Source of the DNA: Chloroflexota bacterium
Lineage (GTDB): Bacteria; Chloroflexota; UBA11872; UBA12225
DNA length: 64,000 nt
Reading direction: 5' to 3'
NCBI GenBank assembly: GCA_030447525.1
Contig: JAUJOR010000015.1
Coordinates: 62,001-126,000 of the forward strand
Shown here: in pieces, positions 27,257-36,992 of the stretch
How positions within the stretch are numbered: the stretch's first letter is position 1
Layout of the letters: each line of letters opens with the position of its first letter
Position numbers and translations under genes: made by a program
Notes under the pieces: generated by a model
Database searches by the model: none
What the model was told of the DNA's origin: nothing
Seen by the model: the letters and a program-made list of their open reading frames with translations, nothing else

Positions 27257-28609
27257 TCAGATGTCGGCGAGGGCGCTCACCAGCCGGTCGATCTCGGCGC
27301 CTGTAGTCATCTCGGTACAGCAGAGCAGGAGGCAGTCGGCCAGATCCGGGGAGTAGCCTGCGAGATCGAAGCCCCCGATGATGCCCCGCTCCAGCAGGGC
27401 ACGGTTGACCTCGGCGGCCGGCCGGGGGCAGGTGACGACGAACTCCTTGAGGTAGGGGGACGTCGTGGCCACGCCAAAGCCGGACAAGGTCGCGATCCTC
27501 TCGGCGGCGTAGTGCGACTTTTGCAGACAGAGCTCAGCCACCTCCCGCAGCCCTTGCTTGCCCAGGTGGCTGAGATAGATGCTGGTGCAGAGGGCGATCA
27601 GGGCCTCACTGGTGCAGATGTTGGAGGTGGCCTTCTCGCGCCGGATGTGCTGCTCACGCGTCGACAGGGTGAGGACGAAGCCTCGTCTTCCCTGGCCGTC
27701 CACGGTCGCTCCTACAATCCGCCCCGGCATCTGGCGGACGTACGCCTGCTTGCAGGCGAACATACCCACCAGAGGGCCGCCGAAGTCCAGTGGACCACCG
27801 GTCCATTTCCCTTCGGCGACGACGATGCCGGCCCCGTACGCCCCCGGCGGGCGCAGCAGACCGAGGGACGCCGGGTCGGCGGCGACGACGAGGATGGCGC
27901 CGGCGGCCTGCAGGCGTTCCGCCAGACCTTCCACCTGCTCCAGCCAGCCTAGAAAGTTCGGCTGCTGCACCACCAGGCAGGCGATCGACTCATCGACCGC
28001 ATCGGCCAGGGACTCGGCCCGCAGGAGATGGCTCCCATCCCGGCGCCAGGCCCTGACCGGCAGCACCTCGATATTGGGGCCGGTGGTATAGGTGCGCAGG
28101 ACATCAGCGTACAGCGGGTTGACGGTATCGGCGACGAGGACGCGCTGGCGGCGGGTCAGGGCGCAGGCCATCCGGGCCGCCTCACCCAGCCCGGTGGCGG
28201 CGTCGTAGACCGAGGCGTTGGAGACGTCCATCCCGGTCAGCTGGCACACCAGGCTCTGCCACTCATAGATGACCTGCAAAGTGCCCTGCGAAACCTCCGG
28301 CTGGTAGGGGGTGTAGGAAGAGAGGAACTCCCCCCGAGAGATGAGGTGGCTGATAGCGGCCGGGACGAAGTGGCGGTACGCCCCGGCACCCAGAAAGCTG
28401 GGGTGGTGGTCGAGATCCAGGTTCTGCTCTGAGATAGTCCGTAAGTGCGTCCAGGCCTCCAGCTCGCTCAGCCCTGCCGGGACGTCCAGGGACGGCTTGT
28501 AAAGGTGCACCGGGACATCCCGGAACAGTTCGTCCAGACTGGCGACGCCGATGGCGTCAAGCATCTCCCGGCGTTCCTGGTCGGTGGTGGAGACGTATCC
28601 GGCCATCAT
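27257..28609 (-). CDS. gcvPA: glycine dehydrogenase (decarboxylating) subunit 1
   Basis: 450 residues. N-terminal half of the split P-protein: HHPSFLGAGAYRHFVPAAI, SSYTPYQPEVSQGTLQVIYE, MDVSNASVYDAATGLGEAAR, and ATSNICTSEALIALCTSIYL near the C-terminus. All are standard GcvPA motifs. Two possible starts (MM) one codon apart. It follows gcvH by 122 bp. Confidence 0.96.
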   Translation of the reverse strand: MMAGYVSTTDQERREMLDAIGVASLDELFRDVPVHLYKPSLDVPAGLSELEAWTHLRTISEQNLDLDHHPSFLGAGAYRHFVPAAISHLISRGEFLSSYTPYQPEVSQGTLQVIYEWQSLVCQLTGMDVSNASVYDAATGLGEAARMACALTRRQRVLVADTVNPLYADVLRTYTTGPNIEVLPVRAWRRDGSHLLRAESLADAVDESIACLVVQQPNFLGWLEQVEGLAERLQAAGAILVVAADPASLGLLRPPGAYGAGIVVAEGKWTGGPLDFGGPLVGMFACKQAYVRQMPGRIVGATVDGQGRRGFVLTLSTREQHIRREKATSNICTSEALIALCTSIYLSHLGKQGLREVAELCLQKSHYAAERIATLSGFGVATTSPYLKEFVVTCPRPAAEVNRALLERGIIGGFDLAGYSPDLADCLLLCCTEMTTGAEIDRLVSALADI

Positions 28610-28731
28610 TCGAAGTCCAAGGTCTCAGGTATCAAGTCTGGCGCTCCACCCTTCGCGGCACCCGGGCGTCTTCCACAGACGGCCTGCGGGCAACGCCCTC
28701 AAGTCCCCCGCCGCGCCGGGCCTCGGGGGTG

Positions 28732-29118
<387 letters not shown>

Positions 29119-29123
29119 GCGTC

Positions 29124-29220
29124 ACATCATCCTCTGAGGGGAACCAGCAAGGGGCTAGCCCCTCCGGCGTCCTCCCGAACACGGTTCCAACGCAGTACAT
29201 CATCCTCTGAGGGGAACCAG
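29124..29220. repeat. 24-bp direct repeats in the gcvT-gcvH gap
   Basis: The same 24 bp, starting ACATCATCCTCTGAGG, occur at 29124-29147 and 29197-29220, 73 bp apart. Read on the minus strand each copy carries CCTCAGAGGATGATG, so the gcvH ribosome-binding region exists twice. Each copy is next to a G/C hairpin (AGGGGCTAGCCCCT beside one copy). Possibly translational control or a partial duplication. Confidence 0.7.
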
Positions 29221-29311
29221 GGCCAGGCCGGCCCCTCGCCGGTTAGCGCCCCTTGGGCCCGACGATCACGGTCAAGCCCCGCGGTCAGTAAAGGGCCCCC
29301 GCGGCCGTGGA

Positions 29312-30565
29312 TCACCCGCGCCCTGTGGTTGGGCCGGGCTGGTCCTGGCCGGGCTGGTCCTGGCCGGGCTGGTCCTTGACAGACTCGTCCTCCCGATCTC
29401 GACGCCGCGGGCGGCGATAGAAGGGCAGGCGAACGACCCGCGCGGCGTGTGGCCGCCCGCGGATGTCCACGTGTACCTCCACCCCCTCAACGGCCAGGGC
29501 GAGCGGGACGTACCCCATGCCGATGGACTTGCCGAGCGTCGGCGATGGGCCGCCGCTGGTCAGCCTCCCCGCGACCTGCCCTTCGGAGAGGATGGTGTAA
29601 CCGGCGCGGGGCACCCCGCGGTCGATCAGCTCCAGGCCCACGAGCCTGCGCTCCGGCCCCGTGGCCTGCACCCTGCTCAGGGCGGCTGCCCCAACGAAGT
29701 CCCCTTTCTCAAAGCGCACCACCCGCTCCAGACCGGCTTCAAAGGGGTTCGTCTCAGCCGTCAGCTCGTGCCCGTAGAGGGCCATCCCTGCTTCCAGGCG
29801 CAGGGTATCGCGCGCCCCTAGGCCGCAGGGAATCGCGCCAGGCGGAGGCTCGGCCACGGCCTGTCCGGCCTGCAGCAGGGCGCGCCAGAGGTGCACGGCC
29901 TGGGCCCCGTCGACGGACATCTCATAGCCACGCTCTCCGGTGTAGCCGGTGCGGGCGACTATCGCCGGGACGCCGGCGACGGCCGCCTCCAGGGCGTGGT
30001 AGTTGGCCAAGGCACCCACCGGCGCGTCGGTCAGCCGGCCCAGGATCTGCATCGCCAGGGGACCCTGTAGGGCGAGCAGCGTCCGGTCGGGGGAGAGGCG
30101 CTGCATCAGGACGCGGTGGGGATCGACGCCCCGGCCGGGGCGCTGGAGCTGCCCTTCCAGCCAGGCGGTGTCGGCGTCCGTGTTGCCGGCGTTGACAATC
30201 ATCAGGTAGCGCTGCTCCGCCAGGCGATACACGATAATGTCGTCGAGCACGCCGCCGTCGTAGTTGCACAAGAGGGAGTACTGTGCCGCCCCGATCTCCA
30301 GGCGGGACACGTCGTGGGTGGTGACCCACTGGAGGAATTCCAGGGCGTCCGGCCCTTCGAAGGCCAGCTGTCCCATGTGCCCGATGTCGAACACCCCGGC
30401 GCGCCGGCGGACGGCGTGGTGCTCGGTCAACACCCCGGACGGGTACTGCACCGGCATGTCCCACCCACCGAAGGGCACCATGCGAGCCCCCAGGTCGACG
30501 TGGACGTCATGCAGCGGGGTACGCTTGAGGGCGGCTGCGGGACGTGCCGCCTCAGTCTGGACCAT
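29312..30565 (-). CDS. gcvT: aminomethyltransferase (glycine cleavage T protein)
   Basis: 417 residues. THF-binding fold: LHDVHVDLGARMVPFGGWDM, FDIGHMGQLAFEGPDALEFL, and the conserved Arg/Tyr in ARTGYTGERGYEMSV. It transfers the methylene group to tetrahydrofolate. The C-terminus adds about 30 charged residues ending in three DQPGQ repeats coded by a 15-bp tandem repeat (29332-29376). First gene of the operon, with a TATCAT box 11 nt before the ATG. Confidence 0.95.
   Translation of the reverse strand: MVQTEAARPAAALKRTPLHDVHVDLGARMVPFGGWDMPVQYPSGVLTEHHAVRRRAGVFDIGHMGQLAFEGPDALEFLQWVTTHDVSRLEIGAAQYSLLCNYDGGVLDDIIVYRLAEQRYLMIVNAGNTDADTAWLEGQLQRPGRGVDPHRVLMQRLSPDRTLLALQGPLAMQILGRLTDAPVGALANYHALEAAVAGVPAIVARTGYTGERGYEMSVDGAQAVHLWRALLQAGQAVAEPPPGAIPCGLGARDTLRLEAGMALYGHELTAETNPFEAGLERVVRFEKGDFVGAAALSRVQATGPERRLVGLELIDRGVPRAGYTILSEGQVAGRLTSGGPSPTLGKSIGMGYVPLALAVEGVEVHVDIRGRPHAARVVRLPFYRRPRRRDREDESVKDQPGQDQPGQDQPGPTTGRG
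29332..29376. repeat. 15-bp tandem repeat, three copies, in gcvT 3' end
   Basis: GGCCGGGCTGGTCCT occurs three times in a row and encodes the repeating DQPGQ tail of GcvT. In-frame, so copy number can vary without harm. Confidence 0.9.
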
Positions 30566-30576
30566 CGATGAGGGTG

Positions 30577-30582
30577 ATGATA
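30577..30582 (-). promoter_or_regulatory. -10 box for gcvT operon
   Basis: Minus-strand CTGC-TATCAT, 11 nt before the gcvT ATG, so the leader is only a few nucleotides. It leaves no room for a glycine riboswitch between promoter and gene. Confidence 0.4.
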
Positions 30583-30748
30583 GCAGGCAGGTGGACGGCG
30601 GCTGGCGGGCTGGGGAGGGGAGATCGGGGGATAGGGCGCGGTCAGAGGGATGGCTCCCGTTGTAGGCTTGAAGGGAGATGAGTCTTATGGGCCCGGCGGG
30701 GCACCGGCAGCGAAGAAAAGCGGCACGCCGTCCCGCCCGGCCGGTGGC

Positions 30749-32389
30749 ATGATGGAGCGTCCTCTGACCAGATCTCTCGTTATGGTCGGGCTTGGCCCCG
30801 GGGGCGCGGCGCAGCTCACCCCGGAAGCACGCGACGTCCTGCAGGCCGCCCTGGAGGGGCAGCGCCTCGTCCTACGCACGCGCGTCCACCCCACGGTGGA
30901 GGGCTGGCCGGCCCTAGGGGCGGCTCCCTCACTCGACCACCTCTACGACGCCGGCGCGGACTTCGCCGCTGTGTACGAGCGCATCGTCCAGGCGGTGTTG
31001 GAGGCGCTCGAGCGCCTGGGGGAAGGTGCGGAGCTGGTGTATGCCGTACCCGGGCATCCGGCCATCGGCGAGGCCACCGTCTCCCGCCTGCGGCGCCGCG
31101 CAGCGGAGGCGGGCGTGGCCGTGCGAATCATCCCCGGCCTGAGCTTCGTCGACGCCGTCGTGGCCACTCTCGGCGCCGCCGTCGTGGACGGTAGGGCGGC
31201 GGGGAGTCCAGCCCCTCCGGGAGGGGATGGCGGCGGGGCCGAGGGGCTACGCGTGGCGGACGCCCTGGCCCTGGGGCGTATCGACCCCACTGTGCCGCTC
31301 CTGGTGTGCCAGGTGTACGCGCGGCGCGTCGCCTCCCAGGTCAAGCTGGCCCTGGGCGGGCACTACCCAGACGAGCACCGCGTCTTCCTCGTCCGCGCCG
31401 CCGGTGTCCCCGGGCAGGAGGCCGTCTCCCGGAGGCCCTTGTACGAGATCGACCGTGACGATTTCGCCGATCACCTGACCTCCCTATGGGTGCCGCCCCT
31501 GGCACCCCTGGAGGCGCGGCGCGAGCCCCAGACGCTGCAGGAGGTGATGGCCCGCCTGCGGGCGCCGGACGGCTGCCCGTGGGACCGCGAGCAGACTCAC
31601 GCCAGCTTGCGCAAGTACCTCTTGGAGGAGACGTACGAGACCCTGGAGGCGCTGGATCGGGGGGACATGGCCGCCCTGGAAGAGGAGCTCGGCGACCTCC
31701 TGCTCCAGATAGTCTTCCACGCCCAGGTGGCGGACGAGGCCGGGGTGTTCGACTTAGGCGACGTCGTAGCCGGGATCGTGGCCAAGCTGATCCGACGCCA
31801 CCCCCACGTTTTCGGCACCATGCCGCCGGGGAGCGGACCCTCCACCAGCGGTGACGCCCCCGACTCCCAGGTGGGAGTGAAGGCCCAGGATGCGGCGGCG
31901 GTGTTGCGGAACTGGGAGACCCTCAAGCGAGTGGAGCGGGCGCAGAAGGCCGCCACGGGAGGGGACTCCGTGCCAGGGAAGGGGTCGATGCTGGAGGGCG
32001 TGCCCCGGGCCATGCCTGCCCTGGCCTACGCCCAGGCCGTGCAGGCGCGCGCGGCTCGCGTCGGCTTCGACTGGCCGGACGTCTCCGGGGTGGTGGATAA
32101 GGTGGCCGAGGAGGCCCGGGAACTGGCCGGGGCCGCGCCCGAGGGGCGCCGGGAGGAGCTGGGCGACCTCTTGTTCACCGTCGTCAACCTGGCGCGACGC
32201 CTGGGTATCGACGCCGAAGAGGCCCTGCGGGAAGCCAATCACAAGTTTCGCACCCGCTTCGCGCTCATGGAGCGCGCCGCCGGGGCCACCGGCAAGACCC
32301 TGGAGCAGTACGACCCCGCCGGGCTCGACGCCCTGTGGGGGGCCGCCAAGTCTCAGGACCCCGGTCTCGGGGCTCGAGCCTCTGACTGA
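30749..32389 (+). CDS. mazG: YabN-type fusion: tetrapyrrole-methylase-like domain plus MazG pyrophosphatase
   Basis: 546 residues from ATG 30749; the frame is open to 30650 but the first 33 codons are unconserved. N-terminal SAM-dependent methylase-like domain (SLVMVGLGPGGAAQLTPEA, VYAVPGHPAIGEATVSRL, IIPGLSFVDAVVA). C-terminal two-part MazG: LRAPDGCPWDREQTHASLRK, LLEETYETLEALD and EEELGDLLLQIVFHAQVADE carry the metal-binding EExxE...ExxD pattern; a second MazG half ends YDPAGLDALW. It hydrolyses NTPs, probably house-cleaning of aberrant nucleotides. Divergent from gcvT. Confidence 0.92.
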   Translation: MMERPLTRSLVMVGLGPGGAAQLTPEARDVLQAALEGQRLVLRTRVHPTVEGWPALGAAPSLDHLYDAGADFAAVYERIVQAVLEALERLGEGAELVYAVPGHPAIGEATVSRLRRRAAEAGVAVRIIPGLSFVDAVVATLGAAVVDGRAAGSPAPPGGDGGGAEGLRVADALALGRIDPTVPLLVCQVYARRVASQVKLALGGHYPDEHRVFLVRAAGVPGQEAVSRRPLYEIDRDDFADHLTSLWVPPLAPLEARREPQTLQEVMARLRAPDGCPWDREQTHASLRKYLLEETYETLEALDRGDMAALEEELGDLLLQIVFHAQVADEAGVFDLGDVVAGIVAKLIRRHPHVFGTMPPGSGPSTSGDAPDSQVGVKAQDAAAVLRNWETLKRVERAQKAATGGDSVPGKGSMLEGVPRAMPALAYAQAVQARAARVGFDWPDVSGVVDKVAEEARELAGAAPEGRREELGDLLFTVVNLARRLGIDAEEALREANHKFRTRFALMERAAGATGKTLEQYDPAGLDALWGAAKSQDPGLGARASD

Positions 32390-32521
32390 GGGCTGAGGGG
32401 TGCAGTACCGGCCCGTGCATGGTACTCGACGCCGGCCTGGTCAGCCTGGCCCGCAGTCTGTCTGGGGCCCTGCCTGTGGGCGCTGCCCAGGGCCCTTAGG
32501 GACCGGAGATCCAAGGCCTGC

Positions 32522-32531
32522 TTGCTATACT
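32522..32531 (+). promoter_or_regulatory. extended -10 promoter element for moxR
   Basis: TTGC followed by TATACT (32526-32531), 24 nt before the moxR ATG, with Shine-Dalgarno AGGGGAG just before the start. Confidence 0.55.
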
Positions 32532-32555
32532 CCGCTCCTGGTAGTGTAGGGGAGT

Positions 32556-33548
32556 ATGGCAGTACGTCCACAGGAAGCGGTCGAGTCCGTGGAAGACATC
32601 AGGGCCGTCGCCGACCGAATCCTCGGCAACGTCGAGCGCGTCATCGTCGGCAAGCACGCCGAGGTAGAGCTGGCCCTGATCGCCTTGCTCTGCCAGGGGC
32701 ACATCCTGATTGAAGATGTCCCCGGCGTAGGCAAGACGATGCTGGCCAAGGCCCTGGCCAAGAGCGTCGGCTGCACCTTCAAGCGCATCCAGTTCACCCC
32801 TGACCTGCTCCCATCCGACGTCACCGGCGTCACTATCTACAACCAGAAGAGCGGCGAGTTCGAGTTCCGCTCCGGCCCGGTAATGGCCCAGATCGTCCTG
32901 GCCGACGAGATCAACCGGGCGACGCCAAAGACGCAGTCGTCGCTCCTGGAGTCGATGGAGGAGCGCCAGGTCACGGTCGACGGCGTGACCCACGTCCTGC
33001 CATCGCCTTTCCTGGTCATGGCCACGCAGAACCCCATCGAGTACGAGGGCACCTTCCCACTGCCCGAGGCCCAGCTTGACCGGTTCATGATGCGCATCAG
33101 CCTGGGCTACCCGTCCCGAGGGGACGAGATCACCATCCTGGCGTCACAGCTGCAGGCGCACCCCATCGAGGACATCGGGCAGGTCGTCTCGGCGGATGAG
33201 CTCGTAGACTTGCAACGGCGCGTCAAGGGCGTATACGTTGACCGGCCCTTGATCATGCAATACATCGTAGACGTGGCCACGGCGACGCGTGAGCACCAGG
33301 AGGTGTACCTCGGGGCGTCACCCCGCGGGTCTTCGGCCCTGGTGCGGGCGGGGCAGGCGCGGGCCGCGCTACACGGGCGGGATTATGTCATCCCGGACGA
33401 CATCAAGGCCCTAGCCCCGGTTACCCTCGCCCACCGCTTGATCGTCTCCCCGGCGGCGCGTATCCGCAGCGTGGACACGCGTCAGATCGTGCGCGAGATC
33501 CTGGATACCGTGCCTGTCCCCGGCGGGAGCGTCGCCGGCCGGCGCTGA
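32556..33548 (+). CDS. MoxR family AAA+ ATPase
   Basis: 330 residues. Walker A EDVPGVGKTMLAKALA (about 50-65), Walker B VLADEINRATPKTQSSLLES, sensor 1 VMATQNPIEYEGTFPLPEAQ and the MoxR-specific lid with DYVIPDDIKALAPVTLAHR. MoxR ATPases act as chaperones for VWA-domain partners. Usually a DUF58 and transglutaminase gene follow; here the next gene is unrelated and on the other strand, so this copy is an orphan. Confidence 0.93.
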   Translation: MAVRPQEAVESVEDIRAVADRILGNVERVIVGKHAEVELALIALLCQGHILIEDVPGVGKTMLAKALAKSVGCTFKRIQFTPDLLPSDVTGVTIYNQKSGEFEFRSGPVMAQIVLADEINRATPKTQSSLLESMEERQVTVDGVTHVLPSPFLVMATQNPIEYEGTFPLPEAQLDRFMMRISLGYPSRGDEITILASQLQAHPIEDIGQVVSADELVDLQRRVKGVYVDRPLIMQYIVDVATATREHQEVYLGASPRGSSALVRAGQARAALHGRDYVIPDDIKALAPVTLAHRLIVSPAARIRSVDTRQIVREILDTVPVPGGSVAGRR

Positions 33549-33680
33549 CGATCTCGAGTTCTGGACTTCCGGCGACGGCCTTCCGGCGACGGCCCGGCGC
33601 ACGATCAGGATCTGCGCCGCGTGGCGGGTCTCAAGCCACAATGCAGACGGCGAATCCGAGCAGCGCGCGACCGGAATCCG

Positions 33681-34016
33681 TTACCGTTCTCCCTCCGCGC
33701 GGGCGCGGCGCCGCATGCGCTCGTCCAGGTAGTCATCGGAGTAGAAGCCAGACTGTTTCCCTTGGAACACGGTGACCAGCAGGTCGTCGCGCTCCACCTC
33801 GGCGGACAGGACGAGGGACTCGTCGATCCGCTCGATCAGATCGAGCACGTGTTCTTCGGGCAGCGTCGTCTCCAGCACCAGGGTGGCGTAGACGCTGCTG
33901 TGAGTGAAGTGGAGGTCAAGGTGGCCGAGGCGCGCCTCGGCGGCTAGGACGTGGTAGCCCTCTGACTGCGGCGTGCGGTACTGGCGCTCGAAGGTGATGC
34001 GGGTCAGCGTCTCCAT
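33681..34016 (-). CDS. hypothetical protein, 111 aa
   Basis: Soluble, acidic, begins METLTRITFERQYRTPQSEG and alternates beta-like and helical stretches (LDLHFTHSSVYATLVLETTL, then EEHVLDLIERIDESLVL). It ends in an arginine-rich tail. No motif recognised. It lies alone between moxR and nadC on the opposite strand from moxR. Codon use is like the neighbours, so it is probably a real gene. Confidence 0.6.
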   Translation of the reverse strand: METLTRITFERQYRTPQSEGYHVLAAEARLGHLDLHFTHSSVYATLVLETTLPEEHVLDLIERIDESLVLSAEVERDDLLVTVFQGKQSGFYSDDYLDERMRRRARAEGER

Positions 34017-34211
34017 TCCCCAATGCTACTGTACGGCCAGCCCGCGCAACTGCATGGCGCCCTTTCCCTTGTCGCCTGCGAGTGTCGCCTGCCGGGACGT
34101 GCTGCAAGTCTGCAAGTCTGGCGTCACCGGTGCCCGGTAGTCAGGGGCGAGCCGGCCGCCAGGGCGTCCGGCCCGGAGGGGCCGAGACCACGCACCGACG
34201 TGAGACCTGGG

Positions 34212-35078
34212 TTACTGCAGGCTGAAGTCGAGGCCAATGTCCAGCGATGGGGCGGAGTGCGTCAGGGCGCCGACGGAGATCAAGTCGACGCCGGTCTCGG
34301 CGGCGGCCCGCACCGAGGCCAGGGTGATCCCGCCAGAGGCTTCGGTCAGGGCCCGTCCGCCGATCATCTCCACCGCCCGACGCATCACCTCCGGGGGCAT
34401 GTTGTCCAACAAGATGGCATCCGCCCCGGCCTCCACCGCCTCCGCCACCTGGTCCAGGGAATCGGTCTCTACCTCAATGCGTAGGGTATGGGGCACCGCG
34501 CGCCGGGCGGCCAGCACCGCCCCGCCGATCCCATCGGACGCCGCGATGTGATTGTCCTTGATCAACACGCCGTCGAAGAGGCCGAAGCGGTGATTGCGCC
34601 CCCCGCCGACGCGGACGGCGTACTTCTCCAGGGTGCGCAGGCCGGGAGTGGTCTTGCGCGTATCGACGATCACCGCCTTGGTCCCCTGCACTGCCGCCAC
34701 GTAGCGGGCGGTGATGGTGGCGATCCCGGAGAGGCGCTGGACGAAGTTGAGGGCCACTCGCTCCGCCGTCAGGACGGCTCGGGCTGGCCCGGAGACGGAC
34801 AGGAGGTGAGCCCCGGCCTCCATCGGCTGGCCGTCCTGCCGGTGCTGCATGATCTCCAGCGAGGCGTCCAGCTGGCGGAAGGCTTCGACGGCCACCGGGA
34901 GTCCGGCGACGACCCCCGGCTCACGGGTGCGGAGCTGCGCCGTACACGTGGCCCCCCCTGGGATAGTGGCCAGCGTGGTCACATCGCCGGGGCCGACATC
35001 CTCGGCCAGGGCAGCGGCGACGACGAGGGTGACGTGCTGGGGGTCGAGGTAGAGGCTAGGGTTCACTGATGGTGCCAT
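34212..35078 (-). CDS. nadC: nicotinate-nucleotide pyrophosphorylase (carboxylating)
   Basis: 288 residues. Quinolinate phosphoribosyltransferase: EDVGPGDVTTLATIPGGA, RVALNFVQRLSGIATITARY, VIVDTRKTTPGLRTLEKYAV, the FDGVLIKDNHIAA active-site Lys region, and LLDNMPPEVMRRAV. It converts quinolinate and PRPP to nicotinate mononucleotide, feeding NadD at 1.1 kb. It is 155 bp after nadB on the same strand. Confidence 0.96.
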   Translation of the reverse strand: MAPSVNPSLYLDPQHVTLVVAAALAEDVGPGDVTTLATIPGGATCTAQLRTREPGVVAGLPVAVEAFRQLDASLEIMQHRQDGQPMEAGAHLLSVSGPARAVLTAERVALNFVQRLSGIATITARYVAAVQGTKAVIVDTRKTTPGLRTLEKYAVRVGGGRNHRFGLFDGVLIKDNHIAASDGIGGAVLAARRAVPHTLRIEVETDSLDQVAEAVEAGADAILLDNMPPEVMRRAVEMIGGRALTEASGGITLASVRAAAETGVDLISVGALTHSAPSLDIGLDFSLQ

Positions 35079-35172
35079 TCATTCCCTTGGTCACCTGCGC
35101 CGCTGCCACGGACTCATTTTCCTTTACCTTGCCCGGTAGGTCCTTCTCCAACCGGTAGATCGCGAGCTGTGC

Positions 35173-35199
35173 AGCGGTGAAAGCGGTGAAAGCGGTGAA
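35173..35199. repeat. 9-bp tandem repeat, three copies, between nadB and nadC
   Basis: AGCGGTGAA repeats three times exactly (35173, 35182, 35191) in the intergenic gap. Short, of unknown purpose. Confidence 0.8.
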
Positions 35200-35233
35200 A
35201 TAGGATACGCCATCTACCAGGGGCGCACTGTTG

Positions 35234-36934
35234 TCACTGGATGGCTAGAGGGTGGGGCTGCTCCAGGCGGATGGCCAGGCGCCGGCGCCACTCGGGCAGG
35301 GGCTCTGAAAAGTCGTCACGGTAATGGGCCCCGCGGCTCTCCTGGCGCTTCAGGGCCGCGCGGGTCATCTGCCAGCCGACGAGGAGCATGTTGGCCAGCT
35401 CAACGGAGGGGCGCGTCGGATGGGGGTGGTGACCTCCTAGCCAGCGCCGCAGGATGGCCTCAGTGCGCTCTAGGTCCACGCCGTTGCGGATGATGCTGAC
35501 GTACTCCCACATCAGGGCCCGGAACCGGGGGGCGGTGACGGGTAGGGGTTCGCCTTGCGGTAGGGCGGCGAGCGTCTCCACCTCCACGCATGGAGGGGAG
35601 GTGGTAGGGTCAGATGACCGGCAAGGCGTCCCGGCGGCTGCCCCCGCAACCCCAGCGGTGGCCCTGTGCGTCGCTCCCGGCCGTGCCGGCGCTGGCGGGT
35701 TGGGGACGAGGCGTGCGTCGCTGGCGTCCACGATGCGCCGGCCAAAGACGACGGCCTCCAGGAGACTGTTAGACGCCAGGCGGTTGGCGCCGTGCACTCC
35801 GGTGGAGGCACACTCCCCAGCGGCGAAGAGCCCCGGGAGCGAGGTGGCACCCTGTACGTCGGTGCGGATCCCGCCGATCATGTAGTGGGCGGCGGGGGCG
35901 ATGGGGATGGGGTCACGCGAGATCTCGATCCCGTAGCGCCGGCAGACGCGGGTGATGTTGGGGAAGTGCCCCTCGACGCGCGTCGGGTCGAGGTGGGTCA
36001 GGTCGAGCCAGACGTGCTGTTCCCCGGTGGCGGCGATCTCACGCAGGATGGCGCGGGCGACGATGTCCCGTGGGGCCAGCTCCCCGCGTGCGTCGTAGCG
36101 GGCCATGAACCGCTCCCCCTGGCTGTTGCGCAAGTAGGCCCCGTCCCCGCGCGTCGCCTCGGAGATCAGGAAGCGAGGGGCGCCTGGCTTCATCAAGGCC
36201 GTGGGGTGGAACTGAAAGAACTCCAGGTCGGTCACCTCCGCCCCCGCCCGTAAGGCGGCGGCGACGCCGTCGGCAGTGGCCACCGCCGGGTTGGTGGTAT
36301 GGGAGAAGAGATGCCCGCCCCCGCCGGTGGCCAGGACGGTGTGAGTCGCCCACAGGCGTCGCACAGCGCCAGACCTGAGATCGAGCACCAGGCAGCCGGT
36401 GCACCTCCCGCTCTCGACGAGCAGGTCGAGCAGGAGGTGGTGCTCCAGCAGGTCGGCCCCGGCGCGGGCGATGCGCTGAGTAAGGGCCTGCTCGATCTCC
36501 GCCCCGGTGGCGTCGCCCCGAGCATGGAGGACGCGGGGGCGGGAATGGGCCCCCTCGACGGCCAGGGCGATGGCCCCGTCCACCGTGTCGAAGCCGACGC
36601 CGAGGTGGATCAGGTCACGGATGCGCGACGGGCCCTCGTCGCAGAGGACGCGCACGGCCTCCGGGTCGCAGAGGCCGGCCCCGGCGCTAAGGGTGTCCTC
36701 GGCGTGGAGGGCGGCCGAGTCGTCGGCGGCGATGGCGGCGGCGATGCCCCCCTGCGCCCAGCGCGTGTTGGTCTGGGCCAGGGTGCCTTTGGTGACGACG
36801 GCGACGCGCGCCCCGGCCGCCGCCAGCACGGCGGTGAACAGGCCGGCGATGCCACTCCCGACGACGATGTAGTCGTATTCATCTTGCCTCTCTCCTCTTT
36901 GAGGAAGGAGGCTGGTAGAGAGGTAATCTGTCAT
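35234..36934 (-). CDS. nadB: L-aspartate oxidase
   Basis: 566 residues. FAD-binding DYIVVGSGIAGLFTAVLAAA (about 20-40), VAVVTKGTLAQTNTRWAQGG, substrate-side ARGDATGAEIEQALTQRI, the FQFHPTALMKPGAPRFLISE block and GVHGANRLASNSLLEAVVFG. It oxidises aspartate to iminoaspartate for quinolinate synthesis. NadA, which uses the product, is not in this window. A proline/alanine-rich loop of about 40 residues follows the FAD domain. Confidence 0.95.
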   Translation of the reverse strand: MTDYLSTSLLPQRGERQDEYDYIVVGSGIAGLFTAVLAAAGARVAVVTKGTLAQTNTRWAQGGIAAAIAADDSAALHAEDTLSAGAGLCDPEAVRVLCDEGPSRIRDLIHLGVGFDTVDGAIALAVEGAHSRPRVLHARGDATGAEIEQALTQRIARAGADLLEHHLLLDLLVESGRCTGCLVLDLRSGAVRRLWATHTVLATGGGGHLFSHTTNPAVATADGVAAALRAGAEVTDLEFFQFHPTALMKPGAPRFLISEATRGDGAYLRNSQGERFMARYDARGELAPRDIVARAILREIAATGEQHVWLDLTHLDPTRVEGHFPNITRVCRRYGIEISRDPIPIAPAAHYMIGGIRTDVQGATSLPGLFAAGECASTGVHGANRLASNSLLEAVVFGRRIVDASDARLVPNPPAPARPGATHRATAGVAGAAAGTPCRSSDPTTSPPCVEVETLAALPQGEPLPVTAPRFRALMWEYVSIIRNGVDLERTEAILRRWLGGHHPHPTRPSVELANMLLVGWQMTRAALKRQESRGAHYRDDFSEPLPEWRRRLAIRLEQPHPLAIQ

Positions 36935-36992
36935 GGCCTCTCCCCCTTGCCCCCTTTCGGCCGGCCGAAAGGGGGCAAGTACCGAGGCGCGC

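Noticed and set aside
30566..30660. Possible glycine riboswitch upstream of gcvT
   Set aside because: No glycine aptamer motifs are visible, and the likely -10 box is only 11 nt from the start codon.
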